Origin: Shewanella sp. HN-41
GTDB taxonomy: Bacteria > Pseudomonadota > Gammaproteobacteria > Enterobacterales > Shewanellaceae
NCBI RefSeq assembly: GCF_000217915.1
Contig: NZ_AFOZ01000047.1
Coordinates: 1 to 64,000, forward strand
Reading direction: 5' to 3'
Length of the DNA stretch: 64,000 nt
Numbering within the stretch: position 1 is the stretch's first letter; each line of letters begins with the position of its first letter. Under the pieces are notes generated by a model. It was not told the DNA's origin and did not search any database. It saw only the letters and a program-made list of their open reading frames with translations. Below, piece after piece: positions 31,879-44,479 of the stretch. The position numbers and the translations under genes were made by a program.

Positions 31879-32957
31879 GCCTGACCCGTCTTAATATCGA
31901 AGCTTTTCGCAATATTCAATTGGCGCAATTGAGCCCAAGTTCTGGTATTAACGTCATTTATGGCCAGAATGGCAGCGGCAAAACCAGTATTTTGGAGGCG
32001 ATTTATTTCCTTGGTATGGGGCGCTCCTTTCGCAGTCATTTATCCCAACGGGTGATCAATAACGACGAGGATAAGCTGACCTTATTCGCCACGTTAAATT
32101 TACCCCGTGGCGACAGTAAAATCGGTTTACGGCGGTTCCGTAGTGGCGAGACTGAAGTGAAAATCGACGGTGAGAAGGTGAAGCGCTTATCGACATTAGC
32201 CGAAACTTTGCCTATCCAAGTCATTACTCCTGAAAGCTTTTCTTTATTGTTTGAGGGGCCAAAATCCCGTAGGCAGTTTATTGATTGGGGTGCGTTTCAT
32301 TCAGATCCGCAATTCTACGGAGCTTGGATGAACGTTCGCCGAGTTCTTAAACAGCGAAATCAATTACTTAGAAACGGTTCGGCCTATGATAGTATTCAAT
32401 ATTGGGACCGAGAGTTTGTTCGTTATACCGAGCAGGTCACCGAAATACGAAACCGTTATGTAGACTCGTTAAATGAGCTACTTAAGGGTATAATCGGGGA
32501 GTTTTTACCGCTGATAGATGTGAAGGTTTCATTTACCCGCGGTTGGGATAGTAAAACGGATTTTGCGGAGTTACTCACAACCCAATATCCCAGAGATTTG
32601 GCCACGGGTCATACCGTCAGCGGTCCCCATAAAGCTGACCTTAGACTTCGTGTAGGCACTTTGCCGGCGCAGGATGCCCTGTCCCGTGGTCAATTGAAAT
32701 TATTAGTCTGTGCACTGCGTATTGCACAGGGAAAGTTGCTCAAACAACAAACAGATAAACACAGTATTTATCTTGTGGATGATCTTCCATCCGAGTTGGA
32801 TGCACAGCATAGGCAGCTATTGCTTAAGCAGTTAACGGATACCGGAGCACAAGTGTTTGTGACCGCCATAGATCCTGCAGCAATAGTCGATTCGTTACAC
32901 ACGCCTCCCAGTAGGATGTTTCATGTGGAACAGGGACGTGTAACGGTAATTGAATAA
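31875..32957 (+). CDS. recF: DNA replication and repair protein RecF
   Basis: RecF helps load RecA at gaps through RecFOR. This SMC-like ATPase of 360 residues has the Walker [10 protein letters not shown] near residue 36, the signature region [11 protein letters not shown] and the Walker [11 protein letters not shown]. It ends [13 protein letters not shown]. The codons for MFHVEQ create a near-perfect parS sequence. Separated from dnaN by 177 bp with a hairpin and possible leader peptide, and followed closely by gyrB (16 bp). Confidence 0.96.
   Translation: MSLTRLNIEAFRNIQLAQLSPSSGINVIYGQNGSGKTSILEAIYFLGMGRSFRSHLSQRVINNDEDKLTLFATLNLPRGDSKIGLRRFRSGETEVKIDGEKVKRLSTLAETLPIQVITPESFSLLFEGPKSRRQFIDWGAFHSDPQFYGAWMNVRRVLKQRNQLLRNGSAYDSIQYWDREFVRYTEQVTEIRNRYVDSLNELLKGIIGEFLPLIDVKVSFTRGWDSKTDFAELLTTQYPRDLATGHTVSGPHKADLRLRVGTLPAQDALSRGQLKLLVCALRIAQGKLLKQQTDKHSIYLVDDLPSELDAQHRQLLLKQLTDTGAQVFVTAIDPAAIVDSLHTPPSRMFHVEQGRVTVIE
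32917..32932. other. parS-like site inside recF (one mismatch)
   Basis: TGTTTCATGTGGAACA differs from the perfect site at 45583 by a single central C-to-T change. It lies in the conserved MFHVEQ codons of recF, so it could reflect protein constraint; whether ParB binds it cannot be told from sequence. Confidence 0.5.
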
Positions 32958-32964
32958 CCATTGA

Positions 32965-35391
<2,427 letters not shown>

Positions 35392-35423
35392 TGCACGTTA
35401 AGTGACGTGTTATTAAGTTAATT

Positions 35424-35452
35424 AAGGGAAGGCTTGAGCCTTCCCTTTTTGT
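35424..35452 (+). terminator. Terminator of the dnaA-dnaN-recF-gyrB cluster
   Basis: An 11 bp stem, AAGGGAAGGCT (35424-35434) with AGCCTTCCCTT (35437-35447), is followed by a T run to about 35450. It lies 32 bp after the gyrB stop. Confidence 0.88.
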
Positions 35453-35459
35453 TAACTGA

Positions 35460-36122
35460 TTATCTATCAATACCCGCTTCATCAGCTTCGACAATTTCAG
35501 TCTCTGCCTTAGCCGCATTAATCCACATCTGCATTTCTGGACAACTGAGTACATGTTGCATATAAGCGCGGCTCGCCTGTGAGACTTCAATACCGTAGGT
35601 GATAAAGCGCATCACTACAGGGGCAAACATCATATCGGCAATAGACCAATCGCCGAATAACCAAGTACCTTCAGTATTTGATGGAGCAAACTCTGCCATT
35701 TGTTCTGACCAGATAGCATCGATACGTGCTATATCCCCACGGACAGCATCGGTGAGTTCAACATAACGACTGGCGCGTATATTCATAGGTAAGGCATTAC
35801 GTACAGCGTTAAAGCCAGAATGCATTTCACAGGCGAGGGATCTGGCTTTGGCTTTTTGCTTGGGATCCTGTGGCCAAGCCGTTCCTGACAGATAAGTATC
35901 ATTAATGTATTCACAAATGGATAATGAATCCCACACGGTAATATTACCATCAACCAGAGTGGGGACTTTTAAGGTGGGGGATACAGCCTGAAGCCTTTGA
36001 TAGAAGCTGTCTGTATCGAGTTGAAGGAGGACTTCATTAAAGTTAATTCCTGATTTTGCAGCCATTAACCAAGCTCGAAGTGACCAGCTAGAATAATTTT
36101 TATTGCCTATATAAAGATCCAT
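35460..36122 (-). CDS. Glutathione S-transferase family protein
   Basis: This cytosolic protein of 220 residues has the GST architecture. An N-terminal thioredoxin-like domain (MDLYIGNKNYSSWSLRAWL, with a VPTLVDG cis-proline loop and the DSLSICEYI glutathione gamma-glutamyl site) is followed by a helical domain with the capping-box region WLFGDWSIADMMFAPVV. Tyr and Ser near the N-terminus (NYSSWS) are candidates for the thiol-activating residue. The substrate is unknown. Single gene, divergent from the HDOD gene. Confidence 0.9.
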   Translation of the reverse strand: MDLYIGNKNYSSWSLRAWLMAAKSGINFNEVLLQLDTDSFYQRLQAVSPTLKVPTLVDGNITVWDSLSICEYINDTYLSGTAWPQDPKQKAKARSLACEMHSGFNAVRNALPMNIRASRYVELTDAVRGDIARIDAIWSEQMAEFAPSNTEGTWLFGDWSIADMMFAPVVMRFITYGIEVSQASRAYMQHVLSCPEMQMWINAAKAETEIVEADEAGIDR

Positions 36123-36256
36123 TTTTAACCTTTCTATTATCAGTAGTGCTATTCACAGAAGAATTAGCCGCTCAAACAATGCCAATATGTTATGCTTATT
36201 TTGCCAGCGACGGGACGTTATAGTTGAGCATATAAATTGCAGTGGATGCCTTTTAG

Positions 36257-37336
36257 TTGTTTCTTAACTGTCTATTTATCATAGGTTGGTATTTTTTGAT
36301 CAAGTCATTTTTTTACAAAATATTTAATATTCATGAAGAAACAAGCCTTGAGCGGCCTAAGAGTTTTACTAAGATAGATCTTGGTAAGCCAATAAGCTCT
36401 GCGTCTCCTAAACAGACGGAGACAGAGTACAATATGACGGTGTGTGTTGATTTAGATGCGCTGTTTTATAGTTTATTATTTTCCGCTCGTGCTAAAGACA
36501 CTGGTGGTGTTGCAAATAACCTAGAACGTCGGGTTATGCTGGAAATAGAACAGGCATTAGCATCGCCCCAAATCATCGCCGAGACAGTGTTAAAGCTGCC
36601 CTCAAAGGTACTAGAGTTAGATCGTAAGCTTACCGATCCACTGTTTGAAACTAAGGATTTACTTGCTCTGATAGAGAAAGATCCCCTGCTCAGTGTGGAA
36701 GTCCTCAAACTCTGTAATTCACCGGCTTTTAAGCGTGCGGGAAAAGATATTACCAGTCTTCAACAAGCCTTAGTGCAATTAGGTCGTGAGCAGTTAAGGT
36801 ATTTTGTTACTAGTTGCTTAGTGCGTGAGATGTTAGATATTAAGCCTATTTATTTTCGGCGTTTTGGGGCTGAGATTTGGCGTCACTCAATGCAAGTGGC
36901 TTTTTTAGCGAGTGAATTAAGCGAAGAGGATCGAGATACTACCTTCTTGCTTGGCTTATTACATGATGTGGGTAAACTTGCGATTTTTAAGATATTACTC
37001 GATGCATTTGTACAGGCAGAACCTGGCGAACAACCTAATTCTTGGTTATTTAGACAAGTGATGACGGCGAAATCGCTCACCTTAAGCGCATTGCTCGCTA
37101 AATATTGGCAATTACCCAGTACCTTCGAAACAGAGCTAGATAAGCTTGCCAATATCAATGCGCGGCCCAAATCAGGGCTCGCTGCGATTGTGTGGCGGGC
37201 GAATGTGATCAGTGAAATATCTATGCTACATCAAGCGGGTAAGTTATCTGCTGAAGTGCTCTCGAATTTATTAGCCCAAGTGATGCTAGATAAAACCCAG
37301 TTTGATGAGTTACATCAGAAGCTACAGCAGTTTTAA
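36257..37336 (+). CDS. HDOD domain-containing signalling protein
   Basis: The 359-residue protein has an N-terminal hydrophobic segment (about residues 2-22). The HDOD domain follows (from about residue 110: LPSKVLELDRKL, then SVEVLKLCNSPAF), with an intact HD pair in GLLHDVGKLAIF. HDOD proteins take part in signalling linked to cyclic nucleotides, motility or stress; the role here is unknown. The TTG start at 36257 is uncertain: there is a GTGGA about 10 nt upstream, but starting inside would remove the membrane anchor. Its terminator is shared with convergent glyS. Confidence 0.8.
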   Translation: MFLNCLFIIGWYFLIKSFFYKIFNIHEETSLERPKSFTKIDLGKPISSASPKQTETEYNMTVCVDLDALFYSLLFSARAKDTGGVANNLERRVMLEIEQALASPQIIAETVLKLPSKVLELDRKLTDPLFETKDLLALIEKDPLLSVEVLKLCNSPAFKRAGKDITSLQQALVQLGREQLRYFVTSCLVREMLDIKPIYFRRFGAEIWRHSMQVAFLASELSEEDRDTTFLLGLLHDVGKLAIFKILLDAFVQAEPGEQPNSWLFRQVMTAKSLTLSALLAKYWQLPSTFETELDKLANINARPKSGLAAIVWRANVISEISMLHQAGKLSAEVLSNLLAQVMLDKTQFDELHQKLQQF

Positions 37337-37356
37337 TTCGTTTGAATTAAGCGAAT

Positions 37357-37384
37357 AAAAAACGCGCTCAAGAGCGCGTTTTTT
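37357..37384. terminator. Bidirectional terminator between HDOD gene and glyS
   Basis: A perfect 12 bp stem, AAAAAACGCGCT (37357-37368) with AGCGCGTTTTTT (37373-37384), has a CAAG loop and serves both convergent genes. Confidence 0.92.
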
Positions 37385-37403
37385 AATGATGCTTACCCAC
37401 AAT

Positions 37404-39473
37404 TTATTGCAGCAGTGATATATCCGCTACGTGCAGGAACTGTTCGCGTAGATTATTAAGCAAAGCTAAGCGATTGTTTTTCAAAGCTTCATCATCCGCC
37501 ATTACCATCACATCTTCGAAGAACTGATCCACGCTTTCACGTAGGCCGGCTAACAAAGTTAAGGCTTGTTGATAATCGGCATTGGCAAACAAAGGCGCCA
37601 GCAGTGGTTGTAGCTCGTTCAACTTAGCCGCTAATGCTTTTTCTGCGGCTTCGGTTAACAGACTCGCATTGATCGTTGTCGGTAAAGTACCTTCAATCTT
37701 AGCCAGAATGTTGGATACGCGTTTGTTCGCCGCTGCAAGTGCGCTAGAAGCTTCTAGGCTTCTAAAGTGTGATACCGCATTGATACGGCTATCAAAATCA
37801 GCAGGGCGCGTTGGGCGACGTGCTAACACAGCTAAGATTACATCAACATCAATGCCTTTATCTTGATACCAAGCGCGGAAGCGAGCCATTAAGAACTCTA
37901 ATACTTCATCACTTGCATTTGCGTTGCTTAAGTTAGTGCCATGCAGTGCTTGTGCTTTAGCGATAAGATCAACTAAATCAAGTGGTAGCTTATTTTCTAC
38001 TATGATACGTAGCACGCCTATTGCTGCGCGGCGTAGGGCAAATGGATCGGCTGCGCCCTTAGGAGCTTGGCCAATACCAAAGATACCGACTAAAGTATCG
38101 AGCTTGTCTGCTAATGCGACTGCGCAAGATACACCTGCACTTGGCACTGTATCGCCAGAGAACTTAGGCTTATATTGTTCTTCCATGGCTAACGCAACGG
38201 CTTTGGTTTCACCATCGAGGCGGGCGTAGTGCATACCCATAGTGCCTTGAGTGTCGGTAAACTCCATCACCATATTGGTCATTAGGTCAGCCTTAGACAG
38301 TAGACCCGCACGGGCAGCATCGACCGTATTCGCACCAGTTTGCTCGGCAATAAAGGCGGCTAGGGCAGAGATACGATTTACTTTGTCTTTTAAGGTTCCT
38401 AGCTGCTGTTGGAACAGGACTGTTTCTAGGCTAGGTAAACGTGATTCCAGCGTGTGCTTTTTATCGGTATTAAAGAAGAACTCTGCATCAGCTAAGCGTG
38501 GACGAACCACTTTCTCGTTACCAGAGATAATTTGCGTTGGATCTTTAGATTCGATGTTGGCCACAAAGATAAAGTTTGGCAGTAACTTGCCTGCATCATC
38601 AAAGACAGGGAAGTATTTTTGATCACCTTTCATGGTATAGACCAAAGCTTCAGACGGGACGCTTAAGAATTTTTCTTCGAAGCTGGCGGTCAATACCACT
38701 GGCCATTCAACCAAAGAGGCGACTTCTTCAAGTAGGCTTTCTTCGATATCGGCTGTACCACCAATCTTAGCGGCGGCTTTTTCGGCATCGGCTTTGATTA
38801 ACGCTTTACGGCTTTCGTAATCGGCGATGACTTTGCCTTTCTCTTTCAGATCGGCAAGGTAGTGATCAGCATGGGCTAATTCAAACTGCTTGAGTCCCAT
38901 AAAGCGGTGACCGCGAATTGTGCGCGCCGATTTGATACCCAGCAATTCACCTTCAATCAACTCACTGCCTAATAACATAGTGGCGGTATGCACAGGGCGA
39001 ATGAATTGGGTTTTATTGTTACCCCAACGCATTGGCTTAGGAATGGGTAATTTATCGAGTGCACGTTGAGCCATAGCAGCGATTAAACTTTTGGTTTCGA
39101 CGCCTTCAACTTTGGCGTTATAAACCAGCCATTCGCCTTTATCTGTGACTAAACGCTCGGCTTGTTCAACAGTAATGCCATTACCCCGTGCCCAACCTTC
39201 GGCGGCTTTCGTCGGTTTACCTTCAGCATCGAAGGCTGAACTCACCGCTGGGCCGCGTTTCTCAACCACTTTGTCGGCTTGTGCTAGGGCCAGTTCAGTG
39301 ATGTTAATTGCAAGACGACGTGGCGCTGCGTACCAAACGGCTGAGCTAAAGGCTAAATCGGCTTTGGTGAGTTCTTCGGTAAAGTTAGCTAAAAAGGATT
39401 CAGCCAGTTTACGCAGTGACTTAGGTGGTAACTCTTCGGTGCCTAACTCTATGAGTAAGTTTTCAAAATTCAT
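37404..39473 (-). CDS. glyS: Glycine--tRNA ligase beta subunit
   Basis: GlyS is the large subunit of the bacterial alpha2beta2 glycyl-tRNA synthetase and binds tRNA. It begins [21 protein letters not shown]. The gene has the GlyS B3/B4-like and HD-like domains and ends with an anticodon-binding-like DALR region. The open frame extends to 39506, but the ATG at 39473 has AGAGG 8 nt upstream and gives 689 residues, as in relatives. It lies 10 bp after glyQ. Confidence 0.96.
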   Translation of the reverse strand: MNFENLLIELGTEELPPKSLRKLAESFLANFTEELTKADLAFSSAVWYAAPRRLAINITELALAQADKVVEKRGPAVSSAFDAEGKPTKAAEGWARGNGITVEQAERLVTDKGEWLVYNAKVEGVETKSLIAAMAQRALDKLPIPKPMRWGNNKTQFIRPVHTATMLLGSELIEGELLGIKSARTIRGHRFMGLKQFELAHADHYLADLKEKGKVIADYESRKALIKADAEKAAAKIGGTADIEESLLEEVASLVEWPVVLTASFEEKFLSVPSEALVYTMKGDQKYFPVFDDAGKLLPNFIFVANIESKDPTQIISGNEKVVRPRLADAEFFFNTDKKHTLESRLPSLETVLFQQQLGTLKDKVNRISALAAFIAEQTGANTVDAARAGLLSKADLMTNMVMEFTDTQGTMGMHYARLDGETKAVALAMEEQYKPKFSGDTVPSAGVSCAVALADKLDTLVGIFGIGQAPKGAADPFALRRAAIGVLRIIVENKLPLDLVDLIAKAQALHGTNLSNANASDEVLEFLMARFRAWYQDKGIDVDVILAVLARRPTRPADFDSRINAVSHFRSLEASSALAAANKRVSNILAKIEGTLPTTINASLLTEAAEKALAAKLNELQPLLAPLFANADYQQALTLLAGLRESVDQFFEDVMVMADDEALKNNRLALLNNLREQFLHVADISLLQ

Positions 39474-39483
39474 GTTTTTACCT

Positions 39484-40389
39484 CTACTTACACATTGGGA
39501 AGCCAAGCGCTTCGCGTGCCTGATAATAAGATTCAGCGACCGCTTTTGCCATGGTACGAACGCGTAGGATGTAGCGCTGGCGCTCAGTCACTGAAATGGC
39601 ATGGCGGGCATCGAGTAAGTTGAAAGCGTGTGAGGCCTTCATCACTTGCTCGTAGGCGGGCAGAGGTAAAGGTTTTTCCAGTGACAATAAATGCTGACAC
39701 ATTTTTTCGCACTGATCGAACAGGGTGAACATAAAGTCCACATCGGCGTGCTCGAAGTTATAGGTCGATTGCTCGACTTCGTTTTGATGGAACACATCGC
39801 CGTAGGTGATTAGGCCCATTGGGCCATCGGTCCAAACGAGATCATAAACGCTATCAACACCTTGGATATACATTGCCAGGCGTTCTAGGCCATAGGTTAT
39901 TTCACCTGTGACTGGGCTGCATTCGATGCCGCCAACCTGTTGGAAGTAAGTAAACTGAGTGACTTCCATACCGTTAAGCCAGACTTCCCAGCCTAAGCCC
40001 CAAGCTCCTAATGTCGGTGATTCCCAGTTATCTTCCACAAAGCGGATGTCGTGGATTTGAGTATCGATACCCAGTGCTTGCAGTGAGCCTAAATACAGCT
40101 CTTGAATATTGTCAGGCGAAGGCTTTAACACGACTTGGAATTGGTAGTAGTGCTGCAGACGGTTAGGGTTTTCACCGTAACGACCGTCCGTAGGGCGGCG
40201 CGATGGCTGCACATAGGCACTGCTCATAGGTTCGGGCCCTAAAGAACGTAGGAAAGTTTGCGGGTGGAATGTACCTGCGCCGACTTCCATATCTAAAGGT
40301 TGAACAATTGCACAGCCTTGCTGCGCCCAATATTCCTGCAGGGTAAGAATGAAACCCTGAAATGTTTTTACGTCGTGTTTTGTCGTCAT
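39484..40389 (-). CDS. glyQ: Glycine--tRNA ligase alpha subunit
   Basis: GlyQ is the catalytic class II subunit. The 301-residue protein has [20 protein letters not shown] at the N-terminus and the characteristic [17 protein letters not shown] and [20 protein letters not shown] segments. It pairs with GlyS, which follows at 10 bp. Divergent from tag. Confidence 0.97.
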   Translation of the reverse strand: MTTKHDVKTFQGFILTLQEYWAQQGCAIVQPLDMEVGAGTFHPQTFLRSLGPEPMSSAYVQPSRRPTDGRYGENPNRLQHYYQFQVVLKPSPDNIQELYLGSLQALGIDTQIHDIRFVEDNWESPTLGAWGLGWEVWLNGMEVTQFTYFQQVGGIECSPVTGEITYGLERLAMYIQGVDSVYDLVWTDGPMGLITYGDVFHQNEVEQSTYNFEHADVDFMFTLFDQCEKMCQHLLSLEKPLPLPAYEQVMKASHAFNLLDARHAISVTERQRYILRVRTMAKAVAESYYQAREALGFPMCK

Positions 40390-40506
40390 GTCTACTTGTC
40401 TACTGCCGTCAGCCTGAATAGAAAATGGGTTCGATTATACCTTGTAGATATCTGCTTATGTAGGTTATTTTTTACCTTCTTAATTAAAACAATAAGGTTA
40501 TATGTC

Positions 40507-41109
40507 ATGGAAGAGATCCGTTGTGGCTGGGTAAGTGATGATCCTCTATATCGTGAGTATCACGACAAAGTGTGGGGGCGACCTGTTTATGATCCAAAGG
40601 AGCTGTTTGCTAAGTTGTGTTTAGATGGCCAACAGGCCGGATTATCTTGGATTACGATCCTGAAAAAGCAACAAAACTATGAACAGGCCTTTGCCAATTT
40701 TGAACCTGAGATTATTGCGACTTTCGATGAGGCGAAAGTAGAGGATCTCATGTTGAATCCCGGTATAGTGCGCAATCGCTTGAAGGTGAATTCTATCATC
40801 AAGAATGCCAAAGGTTATTTAGCCTATACTGCCGATGGGAAGGATTTCTCTGCATTTTTATGGAGCTTTGTGGGCGGTAAACCCATAGTTAATCAGATTA
40901 CGGCAATGTCGCAGGTTCCGGCACAAACACCAGAATCTGAAGCCATGTCAAAAGCGTTGAAGAAACTCGGATTCAATTTTGTCGGCCCAACCATTTGTTA
41001 TGCCTTTATGCAGGCGGTGGGCATGGTGAACGATCACCTTGTCGAGTGTATTTCCTATCAGGCCTGTGTTGATTCCTGTGCCGGACAACATAACCACGAG
41101 CAACATTAA
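40507..41109 (+). CDS. tag: DNA-3-methyladenine glycosylase I
   Basis: Tag removes 3-methyladenine from alkylated DNA. The frame is open from 40300, but that part overlaps glyQ and its promoter region; the ATG at 40507 (MEEIRCGWVSDDPLY) gives 200 residues. The zinc-snap ligands are visible: Cys6 and His19 near the N-terminus (YHDKVWG) and HLVEC near the C-terminus. The HhH-type region with GLSWITIL and the pattern GFNFVGPTICYAFMQAVGMVNDH are conserved. Confidence 0.95.
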   Translation: MEEIRCGWVSDDPLYREYHDKVWGRPVYDPKELFAKLCLDGQQAGLSWITILKKQQNYEQAFANFEPEIIATFDEAKVEDLMLNPGIVRNRLKVNSIIKNAKGYLAYTADGKDFSAFLWSFVGGKPIVNQITAMSQVPAQTPESEAMSKALKKLGFNFVGPTICYAFMQAVGMVNDHLVECISYQACVDSCAGQHNHEQH

Positions 41110-41174
41110 TCGTAGAGCTTGCCGATATTGAAGTAGGGTTTGGGACTTGTTGTGGTATTAGAAGTCCAGAGATA

Positions 41175-41206
41175 AAAAAGCATGTTCCACGTGGAACATG
41201 CTTTTT
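41175..41206. terminator. parS: tag terminator built around a perfect parS site
   Basis: A perfect 32 bp palindrome: five A and GCA, the 16 bp parS core TGTTCCACGTGGAACA (41183-41198), then the mirrored half ending in five T. As RNA it would be a long hairpin ending in a U run, placed 66 bp after tag. As DNA it is a consensus ParB site. Both functions are consistent with the same bases. Confidence 0.85.
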
Positions 41207-41290
41207 GTTATTCGCAGGAGTTATTTACTCTTAGAAAGTCTAAATGGCCATATAGAAAAGCGACAATTTCATTTTTCCTTGAGGTCGAAC

Positions 41291-44200
41291 TTAGTTTTTC
41301 TCAAAGAAAAATGGCTTACGCTGTTCTTTATCCCCATTAAGTTCATTCATAGTCTCAGCATTAAAAAGCTTACCATTGACCATAGTATGAGTGACTCTGT
41401 CGGTGACTCGAATGTCGGCTAATGGATCACCATCAATAACGATCAAGTCTGCGAGCTTACCTTCTTTAATCGAACCGAGTTGCTGTTCCATACCAAAGGT
41501 CATAGCCGGATTAATGGTGGCCGTTTTCAATACTTCCATATTGCTCATGCCACCTTGGGCGAACATCCACATTTCCCAGTGTGCCGCTAAACCTTCACGC
41601 TGACCGTGGGCGCCGATATTAGGGTGAACCCCTAACTTATTGAGCTCATTAGCAACCTTAGCAACATTGAAATGATTGTAGTGGCCATCTGGTGCATGGG
41701 GTCGTCGCATTGATCTCGCTTGCAAAATATCGGCTGGCACATACATGGATAGGCGTGGATGGGCCCACACATCGGTTTTATCATACCAGTAGTTTTCACC
41801 GGATATGCCACCATAGGCGACCACTAAGGTTGGCGTGTAACCAACTTTAGTCTGGCTCCAAAACTGTTTGATATCGTTATAGATTGAACCAACGGGGAGT
41901 GAGTGCTCAATCGTAGTATGGCCATCGGCGACCATAGTGAGATTGTGTTGTAGCAAACTGCCACCCTCAGGCACGACCATCATTTCAAGTTCACGCGCTG
42001 CGGCTATGACTTGCTGTCTCTGATTGCGGCGCGGTTGGTTGTAGCTTTTTACGCTGAAGGCTCCGACTTTTTTCAGGCGTTCAAGATGAAACTTGGCATC
42101 ATCCAGTGAGTCTATGTGCGATGTGTAGCCAGGCGCATTCGCTCCATAAAGTATAGTTCCGGTAGAGAATATTCGTGGGCCAACAATATTGCCTGCTTTT
42201 TGTTGCTCAGATGCGGCAAATATTTCTGTAGTGTCATTCGATGGATCGTGAATAGTGGTGACACCTAAGGAAAGGCCAGAATACAGCGCCCAGTTCTGTT
42301 GCGGCACAATTTCATCATCTGCTTGCGGTCCATGGGCGTGGGCATCGAATAGTCCTGGCATAATGGATTTGCCTTTGATGTCGATGATCTGCGCATCCTT
42401 AGGAATCGCGATATTGGCATCACCTACGGCGACAATATGATTATCTTTGACTATGACCACGCCATTGTCGATGACTTGATCGTTTTCCATCGTAATCACT
42501 TTGCCACCGACGAAAGCGATTGTTCCACGTGGAACATCGGCCTTTTCGGTAAAGCCTAAATTGATAATGCTTGGCTGAGCCTTTTCATCTTTATTGAGAT
42601 ATTGAGTATCAACCTTGGCTTGATAAAGTTCAGGGCCAAGCGTCCAATACAGTTGGTTGCTTTTACTGTTCCAACTAATACTTTCACCGGCGCGGACACT
42701 CAATTGGCTTACAGGTAAATTGTTGGCATTGGGGCCGATCTCAACTGTTTCGCCGTGTTTAGCAAAAGGTGTCACCCAAACCTTAAAGCGCTCTGCGAAG
42801 GCGAGTTGCTCACCATCGGGTGAAACCCTAAACTCAGTCGCATGCTTGCTACTGTAATGAACTCGCTTATCGAAGCCATCTAAGTTGATAGATGCTAACT
42901 GTGGCGTTTCATCTTCGCTGCTATTCATAAAAAAGACACGATCGGCATTTGCACCAAATTGAGCTTGGTAGCCATCGGCACTGATCTTCTTATTTTGTTT
43001 GCCTTTGATATCGACTCTATATAGTCCAGGCTCCTGCGACCAAGTTCTAGGTGTGAGGTTGCCTCCCTGAGTTTTGCGATACACCACGAGTTCACCATCG
43101 GGTGAAAAGGTGGGTTCGACGTACTTTCCTGGCTCAGATGTTAGCTGCTTAGGTTTGCCCCCTTTGGCACTAATGACTTGTACTGTACCTTGGTCTTGGT
43201 CATTCCAAGTGGTGAAAACAATATTTTTGCCATCACGGGACCATTGAGGATACAGTTCTTCAATATCATCATTGAGTTCAGTTAAGCGCGACATCTTGCC
43301 ATCGGGCAATGATTTTAACCAAATCTTACCCAGTGCTTCGAAGGCGACTTTGCTGCCATCGGGCGATATTTGTGTCATCCGCAGCATTTTTACATCGAAA
43401 ACATCTTTATCTATATTTTGCTTAAAGCGCACTGAGGGTTGCACCGCTAACTCAGTTTTTACGCTGAAGGGGATATCTGTGAGTGTTTTACTGGCAACAT
43501 TCAGGCGGTTAATCTTTCCCTTCGCCCAGAAGAAAATATCCTTGTTATCTTGAGTCCACGCCATTGTCGGGTAGACGCCATGAATCGCCCAAGTTTCTTG
43601 CATATCACGGTCTAGCTCGCCAAACAGTTTAGTGGTTTCACCAGACTTAAGGTCGAGCAGGTAGAGTGATGACTTAAAATCATCACGCTTTATATAGGCG
43701 AGTTTAGTGCCATCTGGACTCGGTGTTGGTCGAATCGCACCACCCGTGCCTTCAATCAAGATTTCTATATCACCGGTTTGGGTATCATAGCGTTTGATTT
43801 TGTAGATACCGTTAACCGAGTCCTTTGAATAGTGGAATGTTTTGCCTGGCGTATCATCTTGGCTAAAGTAGATATAACGGCCATCTGGTGAGTACGCGGG
43901 TTCGCCTAAATCTTTCTCATCATTTGGGCGTTCAGTCAGTTTGACGCCTTCGCCACCTGCTACGTGGTATAACCACACTTCACCCGCACCTAAACTGCGG
44001 CTGGCGGTAAAATGCTTACGGGCCACAAGGTATTGGGAGTCTGGGCTCCAAGCGGGACTGTTTAATAGTCGGAACGTTTCTTGGGTGACCGTTCGTGGAT
44101 TGCTGCCATCGGCATCCATGATCCAAATGTTATCGCCACCATCTCCATCCGAAGTAAAAGCAATGTGCTTGCCATCTGGGCTATAGACGGGCTGCATCTG

Positions 44201-44479
44201 CCAAGCAATGCCTTGGGCCAATGGTTTAGCTTCACCACCTGTTACTGGAATTTGGTAAATATCACCGAGTAAGTCGAAGACGATATGCTTGCCATCTGGA
44301 CTAACACTTAAGTTCATCCAAGTGCCTTCATTTACGTCTATTTTGACTTGTTCTAGGGGGGCATTCTCTGGAGCGTTAACATTCCATTTCAATTCCTTAG
44401 TGTCAGCAGCATTGGCCGCGAGGGTATTCATCCCCAGCGTGAGGGCGATGTAAAGTGGGGTCAGCTTGGATTTCAACAT
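41291..44479 (-). CDS. Periplasmic amidohydrolase with N-terminal TolB-like beta-propeller
   Basis: This large exported protein has 1062 residues. A signal peptide ends near ANA-AD (about residue 25). Residues about 50-600 contain repeated PD40/TolB-type blades (SPDGKHI, SPDGRYIYFS, SPDGSKVAFEA, SPDGELVVY), a beta-propeller. From about residue 655 an amidohydrolase domain starts (FVGGKVITM), with the metal-binding DAHAHG near residue 712, further His residues (EHS, HGQREG) and a closing KEGKLADLIVIDGDPL. Such fusions are annotated as amidohydrolases or imidazolonepropionase-like; the substrate is unknown. It is a single gene. Codons for DVPRGT contain a perfect parS site. Confidence 0.9.
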   Translation of the reverse strand: MLKSKLTPLYIALTLGMNTLAANAADTKELKWNVNAPENAPLEQVKIDVNEGTWMNLSVSPDGKHIVFDLLGDIYQIPVTGGEAKPLAQGIAWQMQPVYSPDGKHIAFTSDGDGGDNIWIMDADGSNPRTVTQETFRLLNSPAWSPDSQYLVARKHFTASRSLGAGEVWLYHVAGGEGVKLTERPNDEKDLGEPAYSPDGRYIYFSQDDTPGKTFHYSKDSVNGIYKIKRYDTQTGDIEILIEGTGGAIRPTPSPDGTKLAYIKRDDFKSSLYLLDLKSGETTKLFGELDRDMQETWAIHGVYPTMAWTQDNKDIFFWAKGKINRLNVASKTLTDIPFSVKTELAVQPSVRFKQNIDKDVFDVKMLRMTQISPDGSKVAFEALGKIWLKSLPDGKMSRLTELNDDIEELYPQWSRDGKNIVFTTWNDQDQGTVQVISAKGGKPKQLTSEPGKYVEPTFSPDGELVVYRKTQGGNLTPRTWSQEPGLYRVDIKGKQNKKISADGYQAQFGANADRVFFMNSSEDETPQLASINLDGFDKRVHYSSKHATEFRVSPDGEQLAFAERFKVWVTPFAKHGETVEIGPNANNLPVSQLSVRAGESISWNSKSNQLYWTLGPELYQAKVDTQYLNKDEKAQPSIINLGFTEKADVPRGTIAFVGGKVITMENDQVIDNGVVIVKDNHIVAVGDANIAIPKDAQIIDIKGKSIMPGLFDAHAHGPQADDEIVPQQNWALYSGLSLGVTTIHDPSNDTTEIFAASEQQKAGNIVGPRIFSTGTILYGANAPGYTSHIDSLDDAKFHLERLKKVGAFSVKSYNQPRRNQRQQVIAAARELEMMVVPEGGSLLQHNLTMVADGHTTIEHSLPVGSIYNDIKQFWSQTKVGYTPTLVVAYGGISGENYWYDKTDVWAHPRLSMYVPADILQARSMRRPHAPDGHYNHFNVAKVANELNKLGVHPNIGAHGQREGLAAHWEMWMFAQGGMSNMEVLKTATINPAMTFGMEQQLGSIKEGKLADLIVIDGDPLADIRVTDRVTHTMVNGKLFNAETMNELNGDKEQRKPFFFEKN
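42521..42536. other. parS: parS centromere-like site inside the amidohydrolase gene
   Basis: TGTTCCACGTGGAACA is a perfect 16 bp palindrome identical to the core at 41183 and to the parS consensus of gammaproteobacteria. It falls in codons for Asp-Val-Pro-Arg-Gly-Thr at the propeller/amidohydrolase junction (about residues 648-653). Confidence 0.85.

Noticed and set aside
40300-40506. N-terminal extension of tag overlapping glyQ
   Set aside because: The extension is antisense to glyQ and has no relation to the glycosylase family; the ATG at 40507 gives a normal protein with the zinc Cys near its start.
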